In this document: piece after piece, positions 7,695-15,852 of the stretch
Layout: every line of letters starts with the position of its first letter
Position numbering within the stretch: the first letter of the stretch is position 1
Virus record (IMG/VR): IMGVR_UViG_3300022690_001016
Location: 1 to 22,162 of that record
Strand: one strand, 5' to 3'
Origin: a virus
Length of the DNA stretch: 22,162 nucleotides
Made by a program: the position numbers and the translations under genes
The notes under the pieces: model-generated
The model's database searches: none
What the model saw: only the letters and a program-made list of their open reading frames with translations
What the model was told of the DNA's origin: nothing

Positions 7695-7710
7695 GAGGCA
7701 ATCTGGCCTC
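7695..7710 (+). promoter_or_regulatory. Short GC hairpin at the 5' end of the ssb transcript
   Basis: GAGGC (7695-7699) pairs with GCCTC (7706-7710) around a six-base loop and is followed by a T-rich GTTTGTTTTG. It lies a few bases after the predicted -10, so it would sit at the extreme 5' end of the ssb message and could protect it. For transcripts coming from upstream it could act as a weak intrinsic terminator. The stem is short and the T-run is interrupted, so the terminator reading is uncertain. Confidence 0.4.
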
Positions 7711-7740
7711 GTTTGTTTTGAAACTATTAAGGAGAATGTT

Positions 7741-8151
7741 ATGTTTTATGTGAATGAAGTTCGTTTACTTGGTCGTGCCACCAAGGATGCTGAGTTTAAG
7801 GTTATTGGTAAGGATAGTAAATTAGCTACTTTTCGTCTAGTATCTAATAGGCGCATCAAGAGACGTGATGGAACATATGGTGATAAAGCCACATTTGTTG
7901 ATTGCGAGGTTTGGGGCCAGAGGGCAGAGTATGCCAGTGACAATGTTAAGAAGGGAACTCCTGTTCTTATTGCTGGTCAACTAGAAACTGATGAGTGGGA
8001 GAAGGATGGACAGAAGCGTAGTAAGTTGAAGATTTACTGTAATAGTATTCAAGTTGACCGTCCAAGAAGCGAAAGCGCCGAAGGTGGTCAGGAACAAGGT
8101 GAGCCTGTAACTGCAGGAACTTCTAGCACTAACGACGATGTTCCCTTTTAA
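7741..8151 (+). CDS. ssb: Single-stranded DNA-binding protein
   Basis: This 136-residue bacterial-type SSB has an OB-fold over about residues 1-105 (NEVRLLGRATKDAEFK..., VDCEVWGQRAEYA..., GTPVLIAGQLETDEW), a flexible Gly/Ser/Glu-rich linker, and the acidic tail DDVPF at 132-136. That tail matches the DDIPF tip that recruits host or phage replication proteins. I chose ATG 7741 because AAGGAG at 7729-7734 lies six bases upstream; the longer in-frame TTG start would fall at the predicted transcription start and inside the hairpin. It has its own promoter and is the only replication gene separated from the upstream operon by a gap. Confidence 0.95.
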   Translation: MFYVNEVRLLGRATKDAEFKVIGKDSKLATFRLVSNRRIKRRDGTYGDKATFVDCEVWGQRAEYASDNVKKGTPVLIAGQLETDEWEKDGQKRSKLKIYCNSIQVDRPRSESAEGGQEQGEPVTAGTSSTNDDVPF

Positions 8152-8242
8152 GAGCTTAGCCTAATTCTACGAGTTTTCAACTGAAGACTGTGGCCCGCAG
8201 GTAGGCATGGGGATACAGATGTCTAGTCCACAAAGGAGATAA
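8152..8242 (+). promoter_or_regulatory. Structured intergenic leader between ssb and the glycosyltransferase cluster
   Basis: These 91 bases carry no gene. AGTTTTC (8172-8178) pairs with GAAGACT (8183-8189) over a four-base loop, with one G-U pair. TGTGG (8189-8193) can pair with CCACA (8228-8232), which abuts the AAAGGAGA Shine-Dalgarno for the gene at 8243. Closing that second stem could limit access to the ribosome site. No -10/-35 pair, T-run terminator or tRNA-like fold was recognised. A regulatory role is inferred from fold and position only. Confidence 0.3.
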
Positions 8243-9913
8243 ATGGTAAAACGCAGAATTTTATTTTGTGGGGAGAGCAGCTGGCTTTCAACGGGGTTTG
8301 CTATCTATAATAGGGAAATCTTGCAAGGACTTCACGCTACAGGAAAATATATATTAGCTGAAATGGGTTCATATGGTTCTGAAAATATGCCACAAGCTCA
8401 GAAACTTCCTTGGAAATTTTATGGAGTTCTTCCAAAAACAGAACAAGAAAAAAAGATGTATGAGTCGAATCAAGCTAATGCATTTGGTCAATATAAAATA
8501 GATGCTGTTGTTGCAGATTTTCAGCCTGATGTGATATTTTCTTGTACTGACCCATGGATGACATTACACCTTCAAGCTTGTAAATTTAGAGATAACTATA
8601 AACTAGTTTTGATGCCCACGGTCGATTCTGCCCCACAAAGAAAAGATTGGCTTAGTGGGTTATTTGACAAAGCAGACCATTTACTTACATATAGTAGATA
8701 TGGTAAGCGTGTTCTAAATGATGCTGGATTAAAAGTAAATAGCGTTCCTAGCCCTGGTGTTTGTCTTGATAAGTTTAAACCTTTGGATAAACAAACCATT
8801 AGAGATAAATATCAAATAAAACCATCCCTTCTTATTATTGGAACTGTAATGAGAAACCAAAAGAGAAAACTTTTTCCAGAACTTTTTGAAATTTATGCTA
8901 GTCTTCGTAAGAAATATAGGATGACTAAGAAAAATAAAGAAGATGGTAAAGTAATAAGAATTTATCATAGCGCCCTTCTTTGCCATACTAGTTGGCCAGA
9001 TAATGGCTGGAATATACCAGAGCTTCTAGAGAGACATGGCTTAACACGTCACGTAATATTTACGTATAAGTGTGAGGCATGTAAAGCAGTATTTCATTCG
9101 TGGTTTATTCCATGTGACCAGAAAGGTTTTGGAGTATGCAGAATTTGTGGTGAGAAGCAGACACATATGCCAAATACTCACAGTGGAGTTAGTCGAGAAC
9201 AGCTAGCTGAGATTTACAATTTAATGGATATCTATGTTCAGCCTGCTATCTGTGAAGGATGGGGTCTTCCCATTATGGAAGCTAAGGCTTGTGGTGTTCC
9301 GGGCTTATATCAGAATTATTCAGCCATGGAAGACCATGTTCAAAATGGCGGAGGTTTACCAATTAAAATTGGTCGTTTCTATACTGAGTGTGAAACTATG
9401 GCAATTCGTTCTTTACCAGATAATACAGATTTTGAGAAAAAGCTTGAAATGCTTTGTTTAGATTCTAAGAAGAGAAAGAGACTAGCTAAAGAAGCTAGAA
9501 AATGTGCAGTAAAGATGCATAATTGGGATTTGTCTGTTAGAAAAATTGAGAAATTATTTGATACAATGAAACTTAAGGACAGAGATACAAGTTGGGATAG
9601 ACAGCCAAAGTTTAAGTATTTAACAGAACAACGTCCTCCTGCAAATTATTCAAATCAAGATTTTATTCACTGGTGTTACACAAACATTTTAGGAAGAGTG
9701 GCTGACGAAAAGGGATTTAATGATTGGATGAATTCTCTACAAAAGAATGAAGATAGAAATTCTGTTGAACAATTCTTTAGGAATGAGATTAAGGGTCATA
9801 ATATTTTTGAAGAAATAAGGTGGAAAAATTCACTCAAGCTTCGCAATCTTTCACTAGAGATTGAAGAAGTTGTTAGCTCATATTCTAATGCTATACCTGG
9901 AACGGTATTATGA
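8243..9913 (+). CDS. GT4-type glycosyltransferase with zinc-ribbon insertion and DUF4214-like tail
   Basis: This 556-residue protein is longer than a plain GT-B enzyme. The N-terminal Rossmann half covers about 1-180. The C-terminal half carries the EX7E donor-binding motif (E338 and E346 in CEGWGLPIMEAKACG). Between them is a Cys cluster, C277-x2-C280, C291 and C299-x2-C302, that looks like a zinc ribbon inserted in the donor domain. Residues about 465-556 (HWCYTNILGRVADEKGFNDW and following) resemble DUF4214, a domain often fused to glycosyltransferases. It has a strong AAAGGAG before the ATG and opens the cluster. Donor and acceptor cannot be told. The stop overlaps the start of the second homing endonuclease. 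Confidence 0.85.
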   Translation: MVKRRILFCGESSWLSTGFAIYNREILQGLHATGKYILAEMGSYGSENMPQAQKLPWKFYGVLPKTEQEKKMYESNQANAFGQYKIDAVVADFQPDVIFSCTDPWMTLHLQACKFRDNYKLVLMPTVDSAPQRKDWLSGLFDKADHLLTYSRYGKRVLNDAGLKVNSVPSPGVCLDKFKPLDKQTIRDKYQIKPSLLIIGTVMRNQKRKLFPELFEIYASLRKKYRMTKKNKEDGKVIRIYHSALLCHTSWPDNGWNIPELLERHGLTRHVIFTYKCEACKAVFHSWFIPCDQKGFGVCRICGEKQTHMPNTHSGVSREQLAEIYNLMDIYVQPAICEGWGLPIMEAKACGVPGLYQNYSAMEDHVQNGGGLPIKIGRFYTECETMAIRSLPDNTDFEKKLEMLCLDSKKRKRLAKEARKCAVKMHNWDLSVRKIEKLFDTMKLKDRDTSWDRQPKFKYLTEQRPPANYSNQDFIHWCYTNILGRVADEKGFNDWMNSLQKNEDRNSVEQFFRNEIKGHNIFEEIRWKNSLKLRNLSLEIEEVVSSYSNAIPGTVL

Positions 9914-10629
9914 AGTTAAGTAATAATCCAGGAATATACTTTATCCATTGTAAAGGAAATGATAAGTATTATATAGGCAGTAGTTTAAAAGTTAAATCTA
10001 GAATAACTGAACATAAACGTCAGCTTAGAAAAGATTGCCATTTTAATAAATATTTACAAAGAGCATGGAATAAATATTCTAAGGATATGTTTGAATTTGA
10101 TATTATAAAGATTTTTGATAATAATATAACACTTTTTCAACTTAGAGAAATTGAAGGTCAATATATTAAAAAGTATGATTCTTTTTTGCCACATGGATTT
10201 AACATAGTAGAAGACCCAAAAGTTGGCCCAAGGCTTTTAGGTTCTGACAATGGAATGTATGGAAAGACACACTCTATTGAAGCGCGCAATAAAATATCTA
10301 TGGCCCACAAAGACATACCTCTTTCTCAATCTCATAAAGAGAATATATCTGAAGCAACAAAAGGTGAGAAAAATCATTTCTATGGAAAGAACCACTCTAA
10401 AGAGACTAAAGAAAAAATGTCTAAAAATCATGCTAATGTTTCTGGTAATAAAAATCCTTTTTATAGAAAAGGGAAGCTTAGCACTAAAGATGTTGTTGAA
10501 ATAATTGAGACATTAAAGTCTAATAAATTTTCACATAGACAAATAGCTAATAAGTATAATGTTTCTCGTCAAATAATTACAGGCATTAATATAGGAGTTA
10601 TTTTTAAAGATGTTCCAAGACAATCCTAA
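9910..10629 (+). CDS. GIY-YIG homing endonuclease with NUMOD3 repeats (copy 2)
   Basis: This 239-residue paralogue of the enzyme at 3306-4016 shares long runs by eye, such as CKGNDK-YYIGSS versus CKGNDK-LYIGSS, then HFN-YLQRA and NGMYGK. The catalytic set is intact: G8-I-Y10, YIG at 21-23, R31 and E82. Three NUMOD3-like repeats (NGMYGKTHS, NHFYGKNHS, NPFYRKGKLS) and a C-terminal helix-turn-helix-like segment (HRQIANKYNVSRQII) should bind DNA. It begins inside the stop of the upstream glycosyltransferase (ATGA) and its last 20 bases overlap the start of the next one, so it is wedged between two transferases with no spare sequence. The neighbours look whole, so a split here is less clear than at dnaE. 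Confidence 0.92.
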   Translation: MKLSNNPGIYFIHCKGNDKYYIGSSLKVKSRITEHKRQLRKDCHFNKYLQRAWNKYSKDMFEFDIIKIFDNNITLFQLREIEGQYIKKYDSFLPHGFNIVEDPKVGPRLLGSDNGMYGKTHSIEARNKISMAHKDIPLSQSHKENISEATKGEKNHFYGKNHSKETKEKMSKNHANVSGNKNPFYRKGKLSTKDVVEIIETLKSNKFSHRQIANKYNVSRQIITGINIGVIFKDVPRQS

Positions 10630-11767
10630 ATTATTATATATTGCTCCTTTGAAAGATTTCAGTGGTTACGCTAATAGTGCCAGAAACTATATTAAAGCCC
10701 TTGATTTAATTGGTATGAACATTGTAACTCGAACACTTAATTATGATGGTGCTCAACACAATCTTTCTCCAAGATTAAAAGAATTAAATAATCGTAATAC
10801 AGATAATATAGATATAGTACTTCAGCACACAACTGGTAACGAAACTCAAAGGAAGGATGGTGTTTTCAACGTTCTTTATTTTGCATGGGAAACAGATAAG
10901 GTTCCTACTGAATGGGTTAATAAAATTAATCAAATGGATTTGGTGCTCGTTCCATGTGAAGAGAATATACGTGCTTCTAGAAGGTCAGGTGTGGTTGTAC
11001 CAATGCACAAAATTCCCCATACTTTTGACGCTAAGAAGTATAAGAAAAAGATTTCTCCTTATTTTGTTCCAGGACTTGAGGATGGCTTTAAATTTTTGGC
11101 AATATGTCAATATTCAAAGAAGAAAGGTATAGACCCATTACTTAAGGCTTATCTTAGTGAATTTAATAAAGAAGATAATGTTGCGCTTATATTAAAAATT
11201 TATGTTGGTTCTTCGGATACTAACGATGATAAGAATAAGATTCAACATTTAATAAATGCAATGAAAGGAATTTTAAGAATTCCAGAATATCCACCTATTA
11301 TTCTAATTCATGATGTTTTATCGGATGATGATATTGAAAAATTATATAAAACAGCAGACTGTTACGCTCTACCATCTCGTGGTGAAGGCTGGGGTATTCC
11401 TCATTTTGATGCACTTGGATTTGGACTACCAGCTATAGCAACTAATTGGGGAGGTCCGACAGAATTTATAAATAAAGATTGCGGCTGGCTTGTTGATTAT
11501 CATATGTCTCCTGTTGTTGAAATGCCACATCCTCATACGTTTATGTATACTGGTAAAGATAACTGGGCAGAGCCTCATGTTAATCATTTAAAAGCTTCTA
11601 TGAGAGAAGCATATGAAATATGGAAAAATAATAAAGAGAAATGGAAGAGTATGCAAGAAGCTGCTAGAGAAAGAGTAAATGATTTCTCATATGACAAGAT
11701 TGGTAAAGAAATGAAGGGCGTAATAATGAGTTACTATAATAAATGGAAGGCAGCAAATGTTTGTTAA
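10610..11767 (+). CDS. GT4-type glycosyltransferase
   Basis: This 385-residue GT-B enzyme has an N-terminal LLYIAPLKDFSGYANSAR opening typical of the acceptor domain and a C-terminal donor site, SRGEGWGIPHFDALGFG, in which E259 is followed eight residues later by Asp instead of the usual second Glu. GGPTEFI follows, as in sugar-nucleotide-binding GT4 enzymes. The start lies inside the end of the homing endonuclease gene, and the stop overlaps the next start by 11 bases. Specificity is unknown. The cluster context suggests successive sugar additions to one glycan. Confidence 0.85.
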   Translation: MFQDNPKLLYIAPLKDFSGYANSARNYIKALDLIGMNIVTRTLNYDGAQHNLSPRLKELNNRNTDNIDIVLQHTTGNETQRKDGVFNVLYFAWETDKVPTEWVNKINQMDLVLVPCEENIRASRRSGVVVPMHKIPHTFDAKKYKKKISPYFVPGLEDGFKFLAICQYSKKKGIDPLLKAYLSEFNKEDNVALILKIYVGSSDTNDDKNKIQHLINAMKGILRIPEYPPIILIHDVLSDDDIEKLYKTADCYALPSRGEGWGIPHFDALGFGLPAIATNWGGPTEFINKDCGWLVDYHMSPVVEMPHPHTFMYTGKDNWAEPHVNHLKASMREAYEIWKNNKEKWKSMQEAARERVNDFSYDKIGKEMKGVIMSYYNKWKAANVC

Positions 11768-12836
11768 TTTAATTGCCCCAATATCATATCTAGGTTATGG
11801 GGTTGTGGGCTATAATGTTTTAAAAGGACTATTTGAACGCGGCCACTTTGTATCTTATTTTCCAATTGGTCAGCCACAGTGGGATGGCGATAATGATTTT
11901 GCCGCTCTTATTAAAAAAACCACCGAGAATGCAAAACTTTATAATAAAGATGCCAATTGCATAAGAATCTGGCACCAACACGAGCTAGATAAATTTGTCG
12001 GTAAAGGACAAAGAGTAGGTTGGCCTATCTTTGAACTAGATACGTTTAACCAAGTTGAACTTCATCAACTTATGAATGTTGATAGATTGTTTGTATGTTC
12101 AAATTGGGCTAAGAAAGTTTGTGAAGATAATAAAATAAGCGTACCAATTGATATTGTTCCACTTGGTGTTGATACAAGAATTTTCTTCAATGATGAGAAT
12201 GATAAGAAAACTCGCCCCTATTGGACCAAAAATACTACAGTATTTTTAAATGCAGGAAAGTGGGAAGTCAGAAAAGGCCACAATGAACTTTGTGAAGCAT
12301 TCTCTAAGGCATTCACGAAGGATGATGATGTTGAATTGTGGATGCTCAATGATAATCCGTTCATAAATAATGAGAATGAGGTATGGAAGCGCAAATATAT
12401 TAGCAGCCCAATGGGTGAGAAAATAAAGATTTTGCCGCGAGTTAATACCCAGGCCCAACTCAAGCAGCTATTTAATCATGTTGACATAGGTTGTTTCCCA
12501 TCGCGCGCGGAGGGTTGGAACCTAGAGATTCTAGAATTAATGGCGTGCGGCGCTCGTATTATTGCCACGGATTATTCCGGCCACACGGAGTTTCTTAATA
12601 AAGATAATGCTTTTCTACTAGAAGCAACTGGAATGGAAAGTGCACAAGATGGCAAGTGGTTCCATGGTCAGGGTAATTGGTGTACTTTTGATGTTGACCA
12701 ACTTGTTGAGGCTATGCGTTCGGCTCATGACCAGAAGCAAAGCAGTAGTTATACTGTTTCTGATGAGATATTGAAGAAAACAGTAGATAAATTTACTTGG
12801 ACTAAATCGATAGAAAAGATTGAACAAGTATTATGA
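11757..12836 (+). CDS. GT4-type glycosyltransferase
   Basis: This 359-residue GT-B enzyme has a glycine-rich start (PISYLGYGVVGYNVLKGL), a VPLGVDTRIF linker segment typical of GT4, and the EX7E donor motif (E252, E260 in RAEGWNLEILELMACG) followed by a SGHTEFL loop. It seems related to the preceding gene, probably by an old duplication. The 11-base overlap with the upstream gene implies coupled translation. A patch with GC-rich runs (about 12480-12590) stands out from the AT-rich surroundings but is in frame and conserved in motif. Confidence 0.85.
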   Translation: MFVNLIAPISYLGYGVVGYNVLKGLFERGHFVSYFPIGQPQWDGDNDFAALIKKTTENAKLYNKDANCIRIWHQHELDKFVGKGQRVGWPIFELDTFNQVELHQLMNVDRLFVCSNWAKKVCEDNKISVPIDIVPLGVDTRIFFNDENDKKTRPYWTKNTTVFLNAGKWEVRKGHNELCEAFSKAFTKDDDVELWMLNDNPFINNENEVWKRKYISSPMGEKIKILPRVNTQAQLKQLFNHVDIGCFPSRAEGWNLEILELMACGARIIATDYSGHTEFLNKDNAFLLEATGMESAQDGKWFHGQGNWCTFDVDQLVEAMRSAHDQKQSSSYTVSDEILKKTVDKFTWTKSIEKIEQVL

Positions 12837-13087
12837 GTAATCCTATTTGGTTAGGACCTGGAATGAAGGTTCAAATTCAACATCCAAAATTAAGTTATTC
12901 AGAATCTAATCCAATATCTAATTTATCTCACGCAGATACTGGTATTGTAATTAAATATATTGAAACTTGCGGGCGATTTAAAAATGATAATCCTAAGTTT
13001 TATGACCACAAATATTTAGTTAAATTTGGCAACCTAAATATAGAGGTATTTGAAGGCGACTTATATTGGGAGAGTAAGGAAAATTAA
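12833..13087 (+). CDS. Small protein of unknown function within the glycosyltransferase cluster
   Basis: I do not recognise this 84-residue protein. It looks like a small beta-rich fold: GMKVQIQHP near the start, a TGIVIKYI strand, and HKYLVKFGNLNIEVFEGDLYW near the end. This is reminiscent of SH3-like or KOW-like domains, but without a firm motif. There is no signal peptide, membrane segment or Cys pair. It is tightly packed (ATGA overlap upstream, TAATG downstream) and uses the same codon pattern as its neighbours, which supports it being real. Confidence 0.6.
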   Translation: MSNPIWLGPGMKVQIQHPKLSYSESNPISNLSHADTGIVIKYIETCGRFKNDNPKFYDHKYLVKFGNLNIEVFEGDLYWESKEN

Positions 13088-14121
13088 TGGACTTTTCATC
13101 AGGACAAGTTAATAGAATATTAGAAGAAGTCAATTTCAAACAGAAAATAGTTCTTGTTAAATGTCTTGCTGTGCATAATGAAGAAGGTTGGGTTGAATAC
13201 AATCTCAAGAACAATTATGACGAATTCGATATTATTCGGGTCGTAGAAGGAGCTGTTGAAGGAAGACCAGCTAGCACACCAAATGGTCATTCTACAGACA
13301 AAACTCTTGAGATTATTAGGAACTTCCCAGACCCAGCTAATAAGATAGAATTAATAACAGCAGACAGATACTTTAAATCTTTAGAGGAACAAAAACAAAC
13401 TTTCTTAGATTATGCAAATGAAGATGAGTGGTTATTTATAGTAGATTGTGATGAATTTTATTTAGAAGGAGAGATTAATCGTGTTAGAAAAGCTATTGAA
13501 AAGCATCCAAAGGCTGTTGAAATTATTCCGACGTTCCTCCACTTCTACAGAGATTTCTTCCACCTTAGAGCACCACATCCACAGTGGGGCATACAACACC
13601 AGAGAATCATTCGATATCAAGCAGGACTCAGATATCATACACATCCAGTGGCAACGAACGCCCAAGGGAAATGTACATATTTCACACCAGAATATCAGCC
13701 AGGGAGATACACAATACCAGGCTTGTATATCTTCCACTATGGACACGCAAAAGGTGAAAAGTTCCAAAAAATGAAGGCTGAGTTTTATAATAAAGAACTT
13801 GCAAAATATGAGGGCAGGGGCGGCAATGCTGCTAATGAGTTTATGCTTAAGCTAGATGAGTTTGTTAATTACACGGAAGACCTTAATGAGATTTTAAATT
13901 ACAATGGACCACATCCTGCAGTAATGGTGAACCATCCTCAAAGAAAGCTTATAAGTGAACACTATATGATTGCTCACTTAGCTCAGAATGCGGAAACACC
14001 AAAAAATTGGAAAGAAGATAAAGTTTACAGTAAAGATAAGCTTCCTAATATTGTTGTATGGATGGAGCCTCATTGGGGAACTCAGCGTATGGCTCCATTT
14101 TATAATGTAATTGAGGTGTGA
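13087..14121 (+). CDS. GT-A glycosyltransferase (GT2/GT92-like)
   Basis: The 344-residue protein begins with a nucleotide-binding strand (IVLVKCLAVHNEEGWVEY), then a segment with the wording of GT2 relatives (HSTDKTLEIIRNF), and a metal-binding DCDEF motif with D120 and D122. A His/Trp-rich middle (FHLRAPHPQWG, HPVATNA, IFHYGHAKGEKF) resembles the acceptor side of GT2/GT92-like transferases. It starts on the stop of the small gene. No membrane segment is seen, so it should be soluble. Donor and acceptor are unknown. Confidence 0.8.
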   Translation: MDFSSGQVNRILEEVNFKQKIVLVKCLAVHNEEGWVEYNLKNNYDEFDIIRVVEGAVEGRPASTPNGHSTDKTLEIIRNFPDPANKIELITADRYFKSLEEQKQTFLDYANEDEWLFIVDCDEFYLEGEINRVRKAIEKHPKAVEIIPTFLHFYRDFFHLRAPHPQWGIQHQRIIRYQAGLRYHTHPVATNAQGKCTYFTPEYQPGRYTIPGLYIFHYGHAKGEKFQKMKAEFYNKELAKYEGRGGNAANEFMLKLDEFVNYTEDLNEILNYNGPHPAVMVNHPQRKLISEHYMIAHLAQNAETPKNWKEDKVYSKDKLPNIVVWMEPHWGTQRMAPFYNVIEV

Positions 14122-14975
14122 TGAAAGAAATTAAGCTAGATACAAAGTTGCCACTAGTTTCGATTACAGTTCCTGTGCTTGATGGAAAGTTTCTTCAGGG
14201 TGTATTAAATTCTTTAATTACACAAAAATTCCAAAACATTGAGATTATTGTAATTAATGATGGTGGTGGGGATGATATTGATAAGACTATAGATTTATTT
14301 AGTTTTTTCCGAAATCTTAGATATTACAAAAAGAAAAATGGAGGAACGGGAAGTGCACTTAATTTGGGTCATGCACTGTCGAAAGGTAAATATCTGACAT
14401 GGTGTAGTGCAGATAATGTTTATTTTCCATATTTTGTAGAATCATTTGTCAAGGCATTTAAAGCAGTCGAGGTTCAAGGTGCAGCAGTTGAGCTTATTTA
14501 TTCTGACTTTTGCTATATCAATGAAGGTGGCCAAGTTATAAACGAGGTTAAGCATGATAAACCACAGAGTGGCAAAGACTTATGTGCTGGCTATGATGTC
14601 GGAATGTCTTTTATGTATACCAAAAACTTATGGAGAAAGACTGGCCCATATTGGAATAGAATCTGCGAAGATTTTGACTGGACCGTTCGGGCTGCCCAAC
14701 ATACTGAATTTGGATTAATTAAAAATAGTCTAGCAGCATTTCGTATTCATGGTGGTCAAATCACTGGAAATAAAAAGGTTGAAGAAAAGCAGGCGGCTGA
14801 CGATTGTAAGACTCTGGCGAGGGATTTGTTCCTAGGCTCTGAGATGCCCCAGAAAAAACGCGAATATAATTGGAGGCACGCACCTGGTTGGCATCAGGGA
14901 GAATTTTTGCAGGTCTCTGACGATTTATTAACTAGTAATAACGCTCCTAGTAAACATGTAGATTTAAAGGAGTGA
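14121..14975 (+). CDS. GT2 family glycosyltransferase
   Basis: This is a classic GT-A fold: LPLVSITVPVLDGKFL, then EIIVINDGGGDD for the nucleotide, GGTGSALNLGHAL, and SADN with D98 in the DXD position. The downstream GYDVGMSFMYTKNLW and ICEDFDWTVRA segments carry the acidic ED catalytic base region of GT2 enzymes. The ATG at 14121 overlaps the previous stop (TGATG); a GTG three bases earlier is also in frame. GAGGTG is close upstream of both, and reinitiation probably dominates. Confidence 0.85.
   Translation: MKEIKLDTKLPLVSITVPVLDGKFLQGVLNSLITQKFQNIEIIVINDGGGDDIDKTIDLFSFFRNLRYYKKKNGGTGSALNLGHALSKGKYLTWCSADNVYFPYFVESFVKAFKAVEVQGAAVELIYSDFCYINEGGQVINEVKHDKPQSGKDLCAGYDVGMSFMYTKNLWRKTGPYWNRICEDFDWTVRAAQHTEFGLIKNSLAAFRIHGGQITGNKKVEEKQAADDCKTLARDLFLGSEMPQKKREYNWRHAPGWHQGEFLQVSDDLLTSNNAPSKHVDLKE
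14967..14972 (+). promoter_or_regulatory. Shine-Dalgarno that fixes a TTG start
   Basis: AAGGAG lies ten bases before TTG 14983. The nearest ATG (14993) is in another frame, so the TTG is the only start that gives the full N-terminal strand of the next glycosyltransferase. This is the only TTG start I would accept in the window. Confidence 0.6.
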
Positions 14976-14982
14976 TAAGCTA

Positions 14983-15852
14983 TTGAGAATTAATGTTGTT
15001 ACAGTCAAAAGTGGCTGGATACTACAGAAAATTGCAGAGCGAATAGTTCAGAATGCGCCTAATAGTGTTGAAATGGAACTATCTTATGCTCCTAGGGCAA
15101 ATATAAATAATTTCTATATTGATGTGCAGAATTGTTATCGAGGCCCAATGGGCGGCAAAGATGTGGGATTATTTACTCATGTCCATGAAAATGATATGAA
15201 GCATGTTCCAGATTTATGGTTTACACTAGACGCTATAATGCATATGAGTGCAAGGTCATTTGATATGTTTTATGATGACCGAAGATATTCTATTTATAAG
15301 CCAAAAATGTTAAATCAGATGCCTGGCGAAATTCCTGAAGGATTTGATTATAGTAAGCCTACTATTGGTATTTTTCAACGTGGAAAATATGAGGGCAAGG
15401 GCTTTAATTTAATGATGGAGTTGGCCAATACTAATGTAGCTAGCTATTTTAAATGGATTTTTGCTGGAAATGATTGGCAACCTGTAGTAGATAACCTTAA
15501 TAAAAAAACCGAGGTATTGAGTTATTCTGATAATTCTCTTGAGTGGCCTGGAGGTTACCTAAGTCTTTATAATATATCAGATTATGTTCTTATTCCATCT
15601 AAATGGGAAGGTGGACCAATGAGTATCATAGAGGCTGCTGCTCTTGGAAAACAAATAATTGCTCCTGAGGTTGGCTGGGTTAATCAAGAAATTCCTATTG
15701 ATTATTTATATAAACTAGGTAATACTAAGGATTTAAGTGGAGTACTTTTTAAACTGAAAGAAAAAAGAGAAGCTGCTCGAAGAATTGTTGAAAAACTATC
15801 ATATAAAAATTATTCTAAGATAGTATGTAAGATATTTGAAGGGCTAAAATGA
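14983..15852 (+). CDS. GT4-like (GT-B) glycosyltransferase, TTG start
   Basis: The 289-residue protein is shorter than usual GT4 enzymes. It starts directly with a beta strand (RINVVTVKSGWILQKIA) and shows the donor-site EX7E motif, E209 and E217 in KWEGGPMSIIEAAALG, then an APEVGWVNQEI loop. Its N-terminal acceptor domain is reduced. It begins seven bases after the previous stop, using TTG behind a strong AAGGAG, and its stop overlaps the next start. It is likely to act on the same glycan as its neighbours. Confidence 0.8.
   Translation: MRINVVTVKSGWILQKIAERIVQNAPNSVEMELSYAPRANINNFYIDVQNCYRGPMGGKDVGLFTHVHENDMKHVPDLWFTLDAIMHMSARSFDMFYDDRRYSIYKPKMLNQMPGEIPEGFDYSKPTIGIFQRGKYEGKGFNLMMELANTNVASYFKWIFAGNDWQPVVDNLNKKTEVLSYSDNSLEWPGGYLSLYNISDYVLIPSKWEGGPMSIIEAAALGKQIIAPEVGWVNQEIPIDYLYKLGNTKDLSGVLFKLKEKREAARRIVEKLSYKNYSKIVCKIFEGLK

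Noticed and set aside
7693-7740. Longer SSB using the TTG at 7693
   Set aside because: That start would coincide with the predicted transcription start and the hairpin, while the ATG at 7741 has a well-spaced AAGGAG and begins at the usual SSB N-terminus.
8152-8242. tRNA or terminator in the ssb-glycosyltransferase gap
   Set aside because: No acceptor stem, T-loop motif or T-run after a stem; only weak hairpins.
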